From: Alphaproteobacteria bacterium
Lineage (GTDB): Bacteria > Pseudomonadota > Alphaproteobacteria > Micropepsales > Micropepsaceae
DNA length: 64,000 bases
NCBI GenBank assembly: GCA_024236055.1
Contig: JACKLF010000003.1
Location: 1-64,000, forward strand
Reading direction: 5' to 3'
This document shows positions 36,364-44,889 of the stretch, piece after piece. A program made the translations under genes and the position numbers. Position 1 is the first letter of the stretch, and each line of letters starts with the position of its first letter. The notes under the pieces were generated by a model. The model was not told where the DNA came from. It saw only the letters and a program-made list of their open reading frames with translations, and made no database searches.

Positions 36364-36387
36364 CCCAATCCGCCATCCAATGCGAAA

Positions 36388-36415
36388 GGCGCCGGCCCAG
36401 GGCCGGCGCCTTTTT
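36388..36415 (+). terminator. Rho-independent terminator of the tonB operon
   Basis: GGCGCCGGCC (36388-36397) pairs with GGCCGGCGCC (36401-36410) around CAG, followed by TTTTT. It stands 24 bases after the TPR gene stop. A-residues before the stem also let it work on the opposite strand for the convergent gene at 36457. Confidence 0.95.
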
Positions 36416-36456
36416 CATTTTGGGCGCCCCTTTCGTTTGGGCGTCAGCTGCGGGGC

Positions 36457-38121
36457 TCAGCGCGCGCCGGACCGAACGCCCGCGCCGTTGATCACGGCCA
36501 GCAGCCAGCCGCGGGCGTCCGTCTCGGGCGGCTGCGCCGGCCCGGTGCCCGGCCCCCCGGCCTCCAGTTCGCCCAGGGTGAAATCCATCCGTGCCTCATA
36601 GGTGCGATCGATCTGGTTGCGCAGGCCCTGCTGGGCCGCATACCAGCGCCGTTTCAGCGCTCCGTCGGGGCAACTGGCCAGCTCGGCGCCAGCCGCCCCC
36701 CAGCGCCGCTCCACGCACTGATAGGGATCGAAGGACATGGCGAACAGCCGCCGCCGGGCTTCCTCATAGCTCAAGCGCACCGGCGCCCCGTCGCTGCGCA
36801 CATAGCCGACGCTGCAGGCCGATGCCGCCCGGTCGTAAACCGCCAGCATGTCCCCGGCCAGGTTGGCGCCGCGATAGTTCAGCCGGCTGTCCCGGGCCAG
36901 CCACAGCGCCATGAAGCGCTCCACCGCGTCGCGCACCTCCTTGAAGGCGGTTTTCAGCCGGGCGTCGCGCGAAGGCGTGGAATAGGTCTCCCAATCCCCC
37001 TCGGTGCCATAGATGTTGGGGGGCAGGCGGGGCGGTTCCGCCCGGTTCTGCAGCCCCGCCGCCAGCGCCAGGTTGACGGCGTCGGCCCGGTATCCCAGGT
37101 CGGCGCAGTTGGACACGACCATGTCGCGCACTTCGGCCAGGGGGTCGAAATGCAGCGATCCGCCCGCCATGCGCGCGCGCGCATAGTCGTACCAGTCCAT
37201 CGCGGCGCCGTTCAGGGTGAAGCCCCCGCTCTTCCAGTCGCTGTCGGCCGGCCTTGGCCCGGTGCCATAGAACTGGGCCAGGCCGAAATCGGGGATATCC
37301 GCATTGGCGGACAGCACGACATGACCGCCGGTCAGCACGCCGTCGGCCCGGCGCGCGGCGCCCACCAGCCGCAGGGGACGCCAGTTCTTGAAGCCCGCGC
37401 CCATGCCCGGGCGCGAACGCACAAAGCGCTGGTCATAGAAGCCGCGGGTCAGCGAATTGTCGGGATGGGCGTCGATATAGCGAAGGCGTCCGTCCGTCTC
37501 GATCTTCCACACCACGGCCAGGTGACCGTTTGGGTCATAGATGATCGTGCCCGGCCGGATGGCCTTTGGCGCGATGACCGGCGAATAAAGGTCGTTCTGC
37601 GGCGTCTCGAGCTCGGGATGGATGCGATAGGTCGCCGACGAGATCTGGTCGCGCAGCCGGTTCAGGATCGCCAGCGCATTGTCGCCGCTCAGCACGTCGC
37701 GGCGTTCGGCCACCCGGTTGCCGGCGCTGTAGCGGATGTCGCGGCTGCGCCCGCGCGGCGACACTTCGCTGACATAGGAAAAGGGCAGGCCGCGCTTCCA
37801 GGCGTAATAGAAGCGCAGGAAATAGGGCAGGTCGGCGCAGTCGGCGCGAAAGCGCACGCCTGGCGGGTCGGATGCGCGAAACGGATTGGCAGGGCCCTTC
37901 AGGCAGGCATCCACGGTGCGGCAGCCGCTTTCGCCGATGGCGGCGATGAACGCGCCATAGCCGCGCTCGTCATGCTGGGTCCAGCGGTCGGCGGTGATGC
38001 GGACCCGGACAGCCTCCTGCGCCTGGGCCCGTGTCTGGGCCGCGCCGCAGATGACCATGCCTGACAGCGCCAGCAGAGCCGCCCGACCAAGCGCCGCGCC
38101 GAATCCCGATACCCTTGCCAT
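36457..38121 (-). CDS. Exported protein, possible papain-like/NlpC-type cysteine peptidase
   Basis: A 554-residue exported protein with a signal peptide of about 35 residues. I do not recognise a named family. Cys95 in RADCADLPYFLRFYYAWKRG starts a helix, and after about 100 residues comes GHLAVVWKI with His200, then YIDAHPD with Asp217. This Cys...His...Asp order and spacing is what NlpC/P60 and CHAP-like peptidases show, so a peptidoglycan amidase or peptidase role is possible. The C-terminal half has several further cysteines (probable disulfides) and no recognised motif. It lies convergent to the tonB operon. Confidence 0.7.
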   Translation of the reverse strand: MARVSGFGAALGRAALLALSGMVICGAAQTRAQAQEAVRVRITADRWTQHDERGYGAFIAAIGESGCRTVDACLKGPANPFRASDPPGVRFRADCADLPYFLRFYYAWKRGLPFSYVSEVSPRGRSRDIRYSAGNRVAERRDVLSGDNALAILNRLRDQISSATYRIHPELETPQNDLYSPVIAPKAIRPGTIIYDPNGHLAVVWKIETDGRLRYIDAHPDNSLTRGFYDQRFVRSRPGMGAGFKNWRPLRLVGAARRADGVLTGGHVVLSANADIPDFGLAQFYGTGPRPADSDWKSGGFTLNGAAMDWYDYARARMAGGSLHFDPLAEVRDMVVSNCADLGYRADAVNLALAAGLQNRAEPPRLPPNIYGTEGDWETYSTPSRDARLKTAFKEVRDAVERFMALWLARDSRLNYRGANLAGDMLAVYDRAASACSVGYVRSDGAPVRLSYEEARRRLFAMSFDPYQCVERRWGAAGAELASCPDGALKRRWYAAQQGLRNQIDRTYEARMDFTLGELEAGGPGTGPAQPPETDARGWLLAVINGAGVRSGAR

Positions 38122-38169
38122 GCGCCAAGGCTAGCGCGGCGGTGCGGGCCCCGCCAAGCGCGGGCGCCG

Positions 38170-38646
38170 TCAGATCGGGCCCTGAAAGGGCTCGTCGGGC
38201 CGCGCGGAGCCACCGGAAGGGCGCGCGCGGAACACCACCAGCCGCGACAAAGTGAAGTTGAACACCAGCCCCAGCGCCACGCCGCAGACCAGCGCCACGG
38301 TCAGGTCGCTGAAGGGCGGCGGGGCATAGCGCACCAGGACCGAATAGAGCCCCACATTGACCAGCCCGCCGATCGCATTGGCCGCCAGGAAGCGCAGCCA
38401 TTCGCCCGCCGTCGCGCTGGCCCCGCGCGCCCGCGACGCCCGGAAGGTGAAATAGCGGTTGCCGATCCAGGTGAAGGTGGCCGCGCCCAGCCAGGACACC
38501 ACGCGGCCCCAATAGGGACCGGTGCCCCAATGCACCATCAGTTGCAGGATGCCCCAGTCGACCGGCATGCCCAGCGCGCCGATAATGGCGAAACGCACCA
38601 GCGCGCGCCGCGCCAGCCAGTTCAGAAGCCGTCCCGGCAGGCTCAC
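38170..38646 (-). CDS. gtrA: GtrA-family membrane protein (putative glycolipid flippase)
   Basis: A 158-residue protein with four predicted membrane helices. It opens with the family pattern LVRFAIIGALGMPVDWGILQLM and has FTWIGNRYFTFRA between helices two and three and FNFTLSRLVVFRA at the last helix. GtrA proteins are thought to flip undecaprenyl-phosphate-linked sugars to the periplasmic face. The start overlaps the stop of the gtrB-like gene by 4 bases, and a GT-C-like membrane enzyme is encoded just upstream, giving a three-part Gtr arrangement. Confidence 0.9.
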   Translation of the reverse strand: MSLPGRLLNWLARRALVRFAIIGALGMPVDWGILQLMVHWGTGPYWGRVVSWLGAATFTWIGNRYFTFRASRARGASATAGEWLRFLAANAIGGLVNVGLYSVLVRYAPPPFSDLTVALVCGVALGLVFNFTLSRLVVFRARPSGGSARPDEPFQGPI

Positions 38647-39581
38647 GGCTCCAGCCGCTCTTCCAGCGCCTTGGGGCCGGGTATGGCCAGATAGGCCATG
38701 CGCTTGGCCTCCCAGCGGCCGCGCGTGACCGTGTCCAGGATCAGCCCGCAGGCCATGGACAGGAAGGCCAGCACCATCAGGCCCACCGCCAGGACCGCGG
38801 TCGGCAGGCGTGGCACCAGGCCGGTGTTCAGATATTCGGTCACGACCGGCGTGCCTGCCACGATCGAGGCGGTTGCCAGGAAGGCGAAGATGGTGGTGAA
38901 GAAGACCAGCGGGCGTTCCTCGCGCACCAGATAGGCGATGGTGGCCAGGATGCGGAAACCGTCGCCCCAGGTGTTCAGCTTGGAAACCGATCCGACGGGC
39001 CGTTCCTTGTAGCGCGTGTCCATCTCGGTCATCGGCATCAGCAGGCGCACGGCATGGACCGTCAGCTCGGTCTCGATGGCGAAGCCTTCGGCGGTGAAGG
39101 GAAAGCTCTTGACGAAGCGGCGCGAAAAGACGCGATAGCCGCTCAGCATGTCGCTGAGCCGCACGCGGAACAGCGCCGAAGTCAGCCCGGTCAGCATGCG
39201 GTTGCCGAAGACATGGCCGGGCCGGTAGGCCTCGGCATGGGAATGCACACGCCGCGCGGTCAGAAGATCGGCGCCTTCGGCCAGCATCTGCCGGATCATC
39301 TGCGGCGCGGCTTCAGCGTCATACGTATCGTCGCCATCGACCAGGACATAGATGTCGGCCTCGATGTCGGCGAACATGCGGCGCACCACATTGCCCTTGC
39401 CCTGTCGGCCTTCCCGGCGCACCACCGCGCCGGCTTCGGTCGCCCGCGCCACGGTCGCGTCGCGCGAATTGTTGTCATAGACATAGATCGCGGCGGCGGG
39501 CAGGGCGGCGCGAAAGCCGCGCACCACGGTGGCGATGGCCGCTTCTTCATTGTAGCAGGGAATCAGGACCGCGACCTTCAT
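38643..39581 (-). CDS. gtrB: GtrB/DPM1-type polyprenyl-phosphate glycosyltransferase (GT2)
   Basis: A 312-residue GT2 enzyme. The nucleotide-sugar domain starts with VAVLIPCYNEEAAI and includes VYDNNSRDAT, RREGRQGKGNVVRRMF and the metal-binding VDGDDTYD. Two C-terminal membrane helices (about residues 230-285) are typical of GtrB, which moves a sugar from its nucleotide carrier to undecaprenyl phosphate. GAGAGGGG precedes the ATG at 39581. The product would feed the flippase encoded downstream, with the GT-C-like enzyme upstream as the likely final transferase to O-antigen or another surface glycan. Confidence 0.92.
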   Translation of the reverse strand: MKVAVLIPCYNEEAAIATVVRGFRAALPAAAIYVYDNNSRDATVARATEAGAVVRREGRQGKGNVVRRMFADIEADIYVLVDGDDTYDAEAAPQMIRQMLAEGADLLTARRVHSHAEAYRPGHVFGNRMLTGLTSALFRVRLSDMLSGYRVFSRRFVKSFPFTAEGFAIETELTVHAVRLLMPMTEMDTRYKERPVGSVSKLNTWGDGFRILATIAYLVREERPLVFFTTIFAFLATASIVAGTPVVTEYLNTGLVPRLPTAVLAVGLMVLAFLSMACGLILDTVTRGRWEAKRMAYLAIPGPKALEERLEP

Positions 39582-39615
39582 TGCCCCTCTCTCACCCAAC
39601 CCTCGGCCCCGGCCC

Positions 39616-41217
39616 TCAGGATCGCCGCGCCAGCGGGCACCATTGATAGGTGCCCACAAGGTTGGTGTCGAATAGCTGACATTCGGGCCAGCGGATGGCA
39701 AGGCCATAATCGGCCAGCGCGTCATGGGCCCGGCTCATGTCGGTGGCGTCCGCGATCAGGTAGAGCGGCTGGCCGCTTTTGAGATGGCGCGCCACGCGCT
39801 GTTTCATGCGGCGGGTGATCAGCGTGCCGTCGCGCGGCTGCACCATCCAGCCGTCGATCCGCAGGACCGGGATTTGCGGGGGCAGGGTGGCGGCGATGAA
39901 GCCCATCGGCGCATCGCCCGTCATCAGCACCATGGTATGGGCCGGATCGGCGACCGGCGGCAGGGCCGTCTTGACATAGGGATCCTCGACCGGCGCGCGC
40001 TCCAGGAAATCGCTGCGCGCGGTGATCAGGCACAGCGCGCACAGCGCGCCCAGCATCATGGCGCGCGTGCGCCCGGACAGCGGCAACAGGCCGACCGCGC
40101 CGATCAGCAGCAGCGGCGCCAACATCTCGAACAGGATGGCATAGCGATAGATCGCGAAGAAATGCAGCCAGGCGGCATAGGAGACGGCGGCAAACACGAA
40201 CAGGATCGCGGTGCCGCGTTCCTCCAGCAGCGGATCGGCGCTTTGCCGGCGCAGCAGCCAGACGATCGCGGCGATGGGCAGCAGCAGGTAGGTCAGCGCC
40301 ACGCGGATGTCCTGGAAGCCCAGGTCGCCTGCCACATGCCAGTCCAGCGAGAACAGGAAGGGGAAGAACAGTTGCCGCCACAAATGCGTCGGCACGAAAC
40401 GCAGGTCGCGATAGGAAACGTCCAGCGCCAGCGGCGATTTCCAGTAATCGTTGAAATAGGGAAACAGCGGGTTGCCGGTCAGGTGCCACATGTCCAGCAT
40501 CCAGGGACCGGCAAGGATGGCGAAGCCGATGATCCCGCCCAGCCCGCCGGCGGCAAGGCGCACGGCGAGCTGCCGCGCATTGCCGCCCACCGCCAGCAGC
40601 GCGGCGGCAAAGCCGATGCAGAACGGCATCTCCGGCAGTTTCAGGCCCATCGCCATGCCGGTGATCAGGCCGGCGGCCGCGGACACAAGCGCGGCACGCA
40701 GCGGCGGCCCGTCGCGCAGCACCTGGCGGTTCGTCACCAGGATGCAAAGTCCGCTCAGCACGAACAGCGCCATGACGTTATCGTAATAGGTGGTGCCGAA
40801 TTCGGTCAGGGTCAGCGCGCCCACCTGGCCCAGCAGCGCCAGCGCGCCCGCAGCGACCTTTGTATCGGTGCCGTTCAGGGGCAGGCGCAGCAGCGTGCGC
40901 CCCATAAGATAGAGCGGTATGATCGTGGCGCCCTGCACCGCGCCCAGCACGCCCAGCGCGATCCAGGCATGGGTGTGACGGGCCAGAAGATAGAAGGGTA
41001 CGTCCAGATAGGGATTGTAGTAGGTGCCCTGATGGGCCACCGCCACGTCGATGCCCATGCGATGGTTCAACAGGGCATAGGGGCCGTACCAGTGATAGTT
41101 GCGGAAGTCCCAGGACGTGTCCTTGCCCAGCAGGATCACGAATGCCGCCCAGAATAGCAGGGTCAGGCCCAGGAACACGGCCTCGCGGGCCGAAAGGCGG
41201 GCATTGGGTGCGGTCAT
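39616..41217 (-). CDS. GT-C-fold membrane glycosyltransferase-like protein
   Basis: A 533-residue polytopic membrane protein with about ten to eleven helices and a C-terminal periplasmic domain (from about residue 410). An early acidic loop, GKDTSWDFRNYHWYGPYALL, holds the Asp expected in the first periplasmic loop of GT-C enzymes, and GTYYNPYLDVPFYLL follows. GT-C enzymes use polyprenyl-phosphate sugars as donors. Its place before gtrB and gtrA supports a role as the periplasmic transferase that decorates a surface polysaccharide. The substrate is unknown. Confidence 0.78.
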   Translation of the reverse strand: MTAPNARLSAREAVFLGLTLLFWAAFVILLGKDTSWDFRNYHWYGPYALLNHRMGIDVAVAHQGTYYNPYLDVPFYLLARHTHAWIALGVLGAVQGATIIPLYLMGRTLLRLPLNGTDTKVAAGALALLGQVGALTLTEFGTTYYDNVMALFVLSGLCILVTNRQVLRDGPPLRAALVSAAAGLITGMAMGLKLPEMPFCIGFAAALLAVGGNARQLAVRLAAGGLGGIIGFAILAGPWMLDMWHLTGNPLFPYFNDYWKSPLALDVSYRDLRFVPTHLWRQLFFPFLFSLDWHVAGDLGFQDIRVALTYLLLPIAAIVWLLRRQSADPLLEERGTAILFVFAAVSYAAWLHFFAIYRYAILFEMLAPLLLIGAVGLLPLSGRTRAMMLGALCALCLITARSDFLERAPVEDPYVKTALPPVADPAHTMVLMTGDAPMGFIAATLPPQIPVLRIDGWMVQPRDGTLITRRMKQRVARHLKSGQPLYLIADATDMSRAHDALADYGLAIRWPECQLFDTNLVGTYQWCPLARRS

Positions 41218-41337
41218 GGGCGAAGCGGAAATCCTGACGTGCCCAAGGGTTCTAGCGCACCCGCAACGCTTCGATAAGCCCTTATGGAAAAAGGGCTTAC
41301 CGGCGGCGCGGGGCGGCCATGGCGGGTCTGGAAAGCA

Positions 41338-42378
41338 TCAGTCCTGGTCTGGTTCGACGATGATGTTGCGCAGGAACTGCAGGGTGCAGGCCCGCCAGGA
41401 GCGGGTCAGCGCGAAGGCGCGCGGCGCCTCAGGATTGGCGCGCTTGAGCGCCAGCGCCGCCATGCAGGCCTTGCCCAGATCGTTGTCCAGCGCTGCGACC
41501 GCCGCCGCCTCGGGTCCGCCCACCACGTCAATCGGGCCTTCGACCGGATAGGCTGCCACCGCCAGGCCCGAGGCCAGCGCCTCCAGCATCACCAGGCCGA
41601 ACGTGTCGGTGCGGCTGGGGAAGACGAAGACATCGGCCCCGGCATAGGCGCGCGCCAAAGCCTCGCCGCGCAGGGCGCCGGCAAAGTGCACAGCAGGATA
41701 TTGCCGGGACAGTTCGGCCCGGGCGGGCCCATCGCCCACCACCAGCTTGGTGCCTGGAAGGTCCAGCCGCAGGAAGGCTTCGATGTTCTTCTCCACCGCC
41801 ACCCGCCCGACATAAAGCCAGACCGGATCGGCCGTGTCTGGACGCGCGCCGTCGATGGGATGGAAACGCTCCACATCCACGCCGCGCGACCAGATCCGGA
41901 TGTTGCGGAAGCCGTGCGCCTGCAGGTCGGCACGCAGGCTGTTCGTGGCCACCATGATGGCCGTGGCCGGGCGGTGAAACCAGCGCAGCCAGCGCCACAC
42001 CAGCGCTTCGGGCACGAAGCGGAAGCGGGCATGGACATATTCGGCGAAGCGGGTGTGAAAGGCGGTGGAAAAGGCGATGCCGTGTTCCAGGCAGACACGC
42101 CGCGCCGTCAGTCCCAGTGCGCCCTCGGTGGCTATATGCACCGCATCGGGCGCGAAGGCGGCGATCTCGTGCTTCAGGCTGCGCTTCTGGAACAGCGCCA
42201 GGCGGATTTCGGGATAGGTGGGCAGCGGCATGGAAAGCCGGCCCTGGGGCGTGATCACTTTCACGGTATGGCCCAGCGCCGCCAGGTCGGCGGCCAACGT
42301 CTCCAGCGTGCGCACCACGCCGTTGACCTGGGGCGACCAGGCGTCGGTCACGATCAGTATTTTCAGATGGGCCGCCAC
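41338..42378 (-). CDS. GT4-family glycosyltransferase
   Basis: A 346-residue GT-B-fold enzyme. The N-terminal KILIVTDAWSPQVNGVVRTLETL is the standard GT4 opening, with PDAVHIATEGALG next. The nucleotide-binding half has WLYVGRVAVEKNIEAFL, KLVVGDGPARAEL and VFPSRTDTFGLVMLEALASG, including the E-x7-E-type motif. Relatives are mannosyl- and sulfoquinovosyl-diacylglycerol synthases, so a glycolipid role is plausible. GTG 42378 is the first start consistent with family length. An LpxH-like phosphoesterase gene ends 34 bases upstream, and this pair is common in alphaproteobacteria. Confidence 0.88.
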   Translation of the reverse strand: MAAHLKILIVTDAWSPQVNGVVRTLETLAADLAALGHTVKVITPQGRLSMPLPTYPEIRLALFQKRSLKHEIAAFAPDAVHIATEGALGLTARRVCLEHGIAFSTAFHTRFAEYVHARFRFVPEALVWRWLRWFHRPATAIMVATNSLRADLQAHGFRNIRIWSRGVDVERFHPIDGARPDTADPVWLYVGRVAVEKNIEAFLRLDLPGTKLVVGDGPARAELSRQYPAVHFAGALRGEALARAYAGADVFVFPSRTDTFGLVMLEALASGLAVAAYPVEGPIDVVGGPEAAAVAALDNDLGKACMAALALKRANPEAPRAFALTRSWRACTLQFLRNIIVEPDQD

Positions 42379-42412
42379 GCCGGGAATGGGCCCCGGCGTC
42401 AAACGCTTCTTC

Positions 42413-43318
42413 CTACGCGGGAATAAGCGCGGCCTCGGCCCCGGCGCCGGCAGCGGCGGCAGGCGTGCCCATGGCGTCTCTCTGAGGGTGAGCGGCCCAG
42501 CGAAGAATCTCCATTTTGCCGGTGGCATCTTCGACAAGGGCGGTGCAGCTTTCAACCCAGTCTCCGTCGTTGAGGTAAAGCACGCCGCCGATGCGGCGGA
42601 TCTCGGCATGGTGAATGTGGCCGCAAACCACCCCGTCGACGCCGCGGGCGGCGGCCTCGCGCGCCACGATTTCCTCGAAGCGGGTGATGAACTGGGCGGC
42701 GTTCTTGACCGTGTGCTTGGCCCAGGCCGACAGCGACCAGTAGGGAAGTCCCAGCGCCCTGCGGATGGAAGCCAGCCAGTCATTGGCGCGCAGCGCCGTC
42801 GCATAGGCCCAGTCGCCCAGATAGGCGAGCCATTTGGCGCTCAGCACCACCGTGTCGAAGCGGTCGCCGTGCAGCACCCAGAAACGCTTGCCATCGGCGG
42901 TTTCATGAATGGCCTCGTTCACCAGCTCGATGCCGCCGAACAGCCTGCCGCAGTAATCGCGGGCGAATTCATCGTGATTGCCGGGCACGAAGATCACCCG
43001 CACGCCGTCATCGACCTTGCGCAGGACTTCGGCGACGACGCGGTCCTGCGCCTCGCTCCAGTACCAGCGCTTCAGCTGCCAGCCATCGACAATGTCCCCC
43101 ACCAGGAACAGGGTCTCGCATTCGTTATGGGCCAGGAAATCGGCAAGGGCTTCGGCCTTGGCGTGGCGCGTGCCCAGATGCGTATCGGAAATGAAAATGG
43201 TGCGGTGGCTGCGGACCTTGCGGGGCCGGGACTGGGCCCGGCTGCCAGCGGGCGCGCGGGCCGGCCGGCGCAGCGGAAGTGCGGACTCGAACCAGGCAAT
43301 GTCGGTCATGATTCCCAT
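42413..43318 (-). CDS. Calcineurin-type phosphoesterase, UDP-2,3-diacylglucosamine hydrolase-like
   Basis: A 301-residue metallophosphoesterase. The five metal-site motifs are present in order: FISDTHLG, VGDIVDGW, PGNHDEFA, LHGDRFD and CGHIHHAE. The pattern and length match the LpxH-related group that splits UDP-diacylglucosamine during lipid A synthesis, though this sub-branch (often paired with a GT4 gene) may instead act on another glycolipid. It is probably peripheral on the inner membrane. GCGGGG lies upstream of ATG 43318; ATG 43309 is also possible. It is probably cotranscribed with the GT4 gene. Confidence 0.85.
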   Translation of the reverse strand: MGIMTDIAWFESALPLRRPARAPAGSRAQSRPRKVRSHRTIFISDTHLGTRHAKAEALADFLAHNECETLFLVGDIVDGWQLKRWYWSEAQDRVVAEVLRKVDDGVRVIFVPGNHDEFARDYCGRLFGGIELVNEAIHETADGKRFWVLHGDRFDTVVLSAKWLAYLGDWAYATALRANDWLASIRRALGLPYWSLSAWAKHTVKNAAQFITRFEEIVAREAAARGVDGVVCGHIHHAEIRRIGGVLYLNDGDWVESCTALVEDATGKMEILRWAAHPQRDAMGTPAAAAGAGAEAALIPA

Positions 43319-43581
43319 ATCCCCGCCAGATGCTTGGCCGCCTGATAGCTGCTTCGCGCGACTCTTTTGTTGCGCGCAGGCGACGGGGTGATGAATCGGA
43401 CACAGCCGGGGCCGATTTGGAATTATGCCAATTATTGCGGCGCACAATTGCCGAGGAACCCGGCGTTTGCCGGATTTTCAGGCAGAGAGGCAAAATTTTT
43501 CCAGGGTTTCTGCGGGCGAATGCCGCAGTCTAGAGCCATTCTGTACTTGCGGACAGAATCGGGTTCCGGCATATTGTTGCA
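43319..43581. other. Intergenic region upstream of the candidate small RNA
   Basis: This region shows no supported gene. On the plus strand TTGCGG (43547-43552) and CATATT (43570-43575) are exactly 17 bases apart and would start transcription near 43582, giving the small RNA called next. The minus-strand promoter for the phosphoesterase operon should also lie here, but I could not place it. Confidence 0.5.
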
Positions 43582-43673
43582 GCGCGGTATTGCGATCCGT
43601 GATCGTGATGCCGCCGCCCTTCCTGGGCGTTTCCTCCCTGAACTTGGCCGCTCTCGCGAGCGGCCATTTTTTT
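43582..43673 (+). ncRNA. Candidate small RNA of alpha-r8 (MmgR-like) architecture
   Basis: A transcript of about 92 bases is predicted from the promoter at 43547-43575 to a strong terminator. It contains a small hairpin CGCCC/GGGCG (around 43615-43630), then an unpaired TTTCCTCCCTGAACTT, then the terminator stem-loop. A free CCTCCC stretch between a 5' hairpin and the terminator is the layout I recall for the alpha-r8/MmgR family, and it could pair with Shine-Dalgarno sequences of target messages. No plausible reading frame spans it. Family membership is from memory and needs a covariance-model check. Confidence 0.6.
43646..43673 (+). terminator. Strong Rho-independent terminator of the small RNA
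   Basis: GGCCGCTC (43646-43653) pairs with GAGCGGCC (43658-43665) around TCGC, extended by a flanking T/A pair, then seven T (43667-43673). No coding gene precedes it on this strand. Confidence 0.9.
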
Positions 43674-43778
43674 GCGCCATGATTTTGCCCACCGGGTTCG
43701 TTGCGCCATCGCTCATGGACGTCCAGTCCATATCGCTCGGCGCTCCTGCCCGGATGGCCAAAATCATTGGCGCAAAAA
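43669..43778. repeat. Family-2 intergenic palindrome, copy 2
   Basis: The arms TTTTTGCGCCATGATTTTG (43669-43687) and CAAAATCATTGGCGCAAAAA (43759-43778) pair with one bulged T, and CCGGG/CCCGG pairs inside them. The centre TCGCTCATGGACGTCCAGTCCATATCGCTC-like core (given here as its two halves around GGAC/GTCC) matches the copy at 19134-19235 with compensating changes. It starts in the T-run of the small-RNA terminator and ends 20 bases before the convergent gene stop. Confidence 0.75.
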
Positions 43779-43798
43779 CCGCGCTTAATTTGAGAGGA

Positions 43799-44695
43799 TC
43801 ATTCCGCCGCTTCGGGCAGGGACGGGCCGATGGAAGACAGCGGCAGGGCGACCAGTTCGGCCATCACCCGCTCCAGCCGCGCGCGCAGGATCATGAAGCC
43901 CGGCCGCTTGGTGACATGCTCTTCATCCAGATAGAGCGCGCGGTTGATTTCGATCTGCAGCACATGACAGCCCTCGTCGACCCGGCCATAGCGCACCGTG
44001 GTGTGGCCGCCCGCATAAGGGGTGTTGCGCGCCACGCTGAACCCGGCGCCGGCAAAGGCGGCCTCGGCGCGCGCGGTCAGCCCCGCCCCCGCCGATGCGC
44101 CATAGCGGTCGCCCAGCACAACATCGGGCACCGCCAGCGCCGAAGGCATGGAATGGCAGTCGATCACGATGGCGATGCCGAAGCGCGCGCGTGTTTCGGC
44201 GATCAGCGCCGCAAGCGCCTGGTGATAGGGCGTGTAGAGCCCGGTCAGGCGGGTCTGCGCCTCTGCACCGGCCAGCTTGCCGCGATAGATTTCCGCCCCG
44301 TCGCGCACGATGCGCGGTATGACGCCCAGACCGGCGACCACGCGCGGGCCCGGCCGGTCCACCGGCACCGGCAGCGGGCTGTCGAACATGGCCCGGTCCA
44401 GCTCGGTGCTGCCGCGGTTGGCGTCCAGATAGGCGCGGGGGAACTGCGCCGCCAGCAGGGGCGCGCCCAGCGCCGTCACCCCGCCGAACAGTTCGTCGAC
44501 ATAGGCATCCTCGGAGCGGCGCAGGGTCAGCGGGTCCAGCCGGCTTTTGGCCAGAAGGCTGGCCGGATAGCAGCGGCCCGAATGGGGCGAGGCGAATATG
44601 AAGGGCACGCTGTGGCGGGCCGGCCGCGCCAGCCGGACCGGCGCCGCGAAGGGGTCGCCGTCGATCGGGTCTGCGGAATCCTGGAAGTCCGCCAT
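43799..44695 (-). CDS. N-formylglutamate amidohydrolase family protein
   Basis: A 298-residue zinc-type hydrolase that splits N-formyl-glutamate, or a related N-acyl amino acid, into formate and glutamate. Family motifs include FASPHSGRCYP, the metal-site DCHSMPS, LGDRYGASAG and the late CHVLQIEINRALYLDE. There are no hut genes nearby, so a role in histidine breakdown is not shown; alphaproteobacteria often carry this gene next to cpdR, as here. It is divergent from cpdR across a 194-base spacer. Confidence 0.9.
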   Translation of the reverse strand: MADFQDSADPIDGDPFAAPVRLARPARHSVPFIFASPHSGRCYPASLLAKSRLDPLTLRRSEDAYVDELFGGVTALGAPLLAAQFPRAYLDANRGSTELDRAMFDSPLPVPVDRPGPRVVAGLGVIPRIVRDGAEIYRGKLAGAEAQTRLTGLYTPYHQALAALIAETRARFGIAIVIDCHSMPSALAVPDVVLGDRYGASAGAGLTARAEAAFAGAGFSVARNTPYAGGHTTVRYGRVDEGCHVLQIEINRALYLDEEHVTKRPGFMILRARLERVMAELVALPLSSIGPSLPEAAE

Positions 44696-44827
44696 GGTCC
44701 TCGCGGGGCCCCGGTTAAGCCTGTTGCCCGGTCACAGGGAAACATTCATGTCCCTGGCTGGCAAGCAAAACCGCCCCCTGCGGCGATCCACCCGGATCAC
44801 AGGCGGCTCCCGGGCTTGGGCGCTGCC

Positions 44828-44842
44828 TTAACCCTGGTTTAC
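44828..44842 (+). promoter_or_regulatory. CtrA-like box upstream of cpdR
   Basis: TTAA-N7-TTAC (TTAA at 44828-44831, TTAC at 44839-44842) matches the CtrA consensus TTAA-N7-TTAA in seven of eight fixed bases. A possible -10 (GATATAGG, about 44851-44858) follows. CpdR itself acts in CtrA turnover in Caulobacter, so feedback control would make sense. Confidence 0.5.
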
Positions 44843-44889
44843 CCTTTGGGCGATATAGGTTCTGATCGAATCGGGCGGACGGGCAGGCA

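Noticed and set aside
43565..43582. Sigma54 promoter before the candidate small RNA (GGCATATTGTTGC)
   Set aside because: Only 9 bases separate GG and GC; sigma54 needs 10. The overlapping 17-spaced sigma70-type elements are better.
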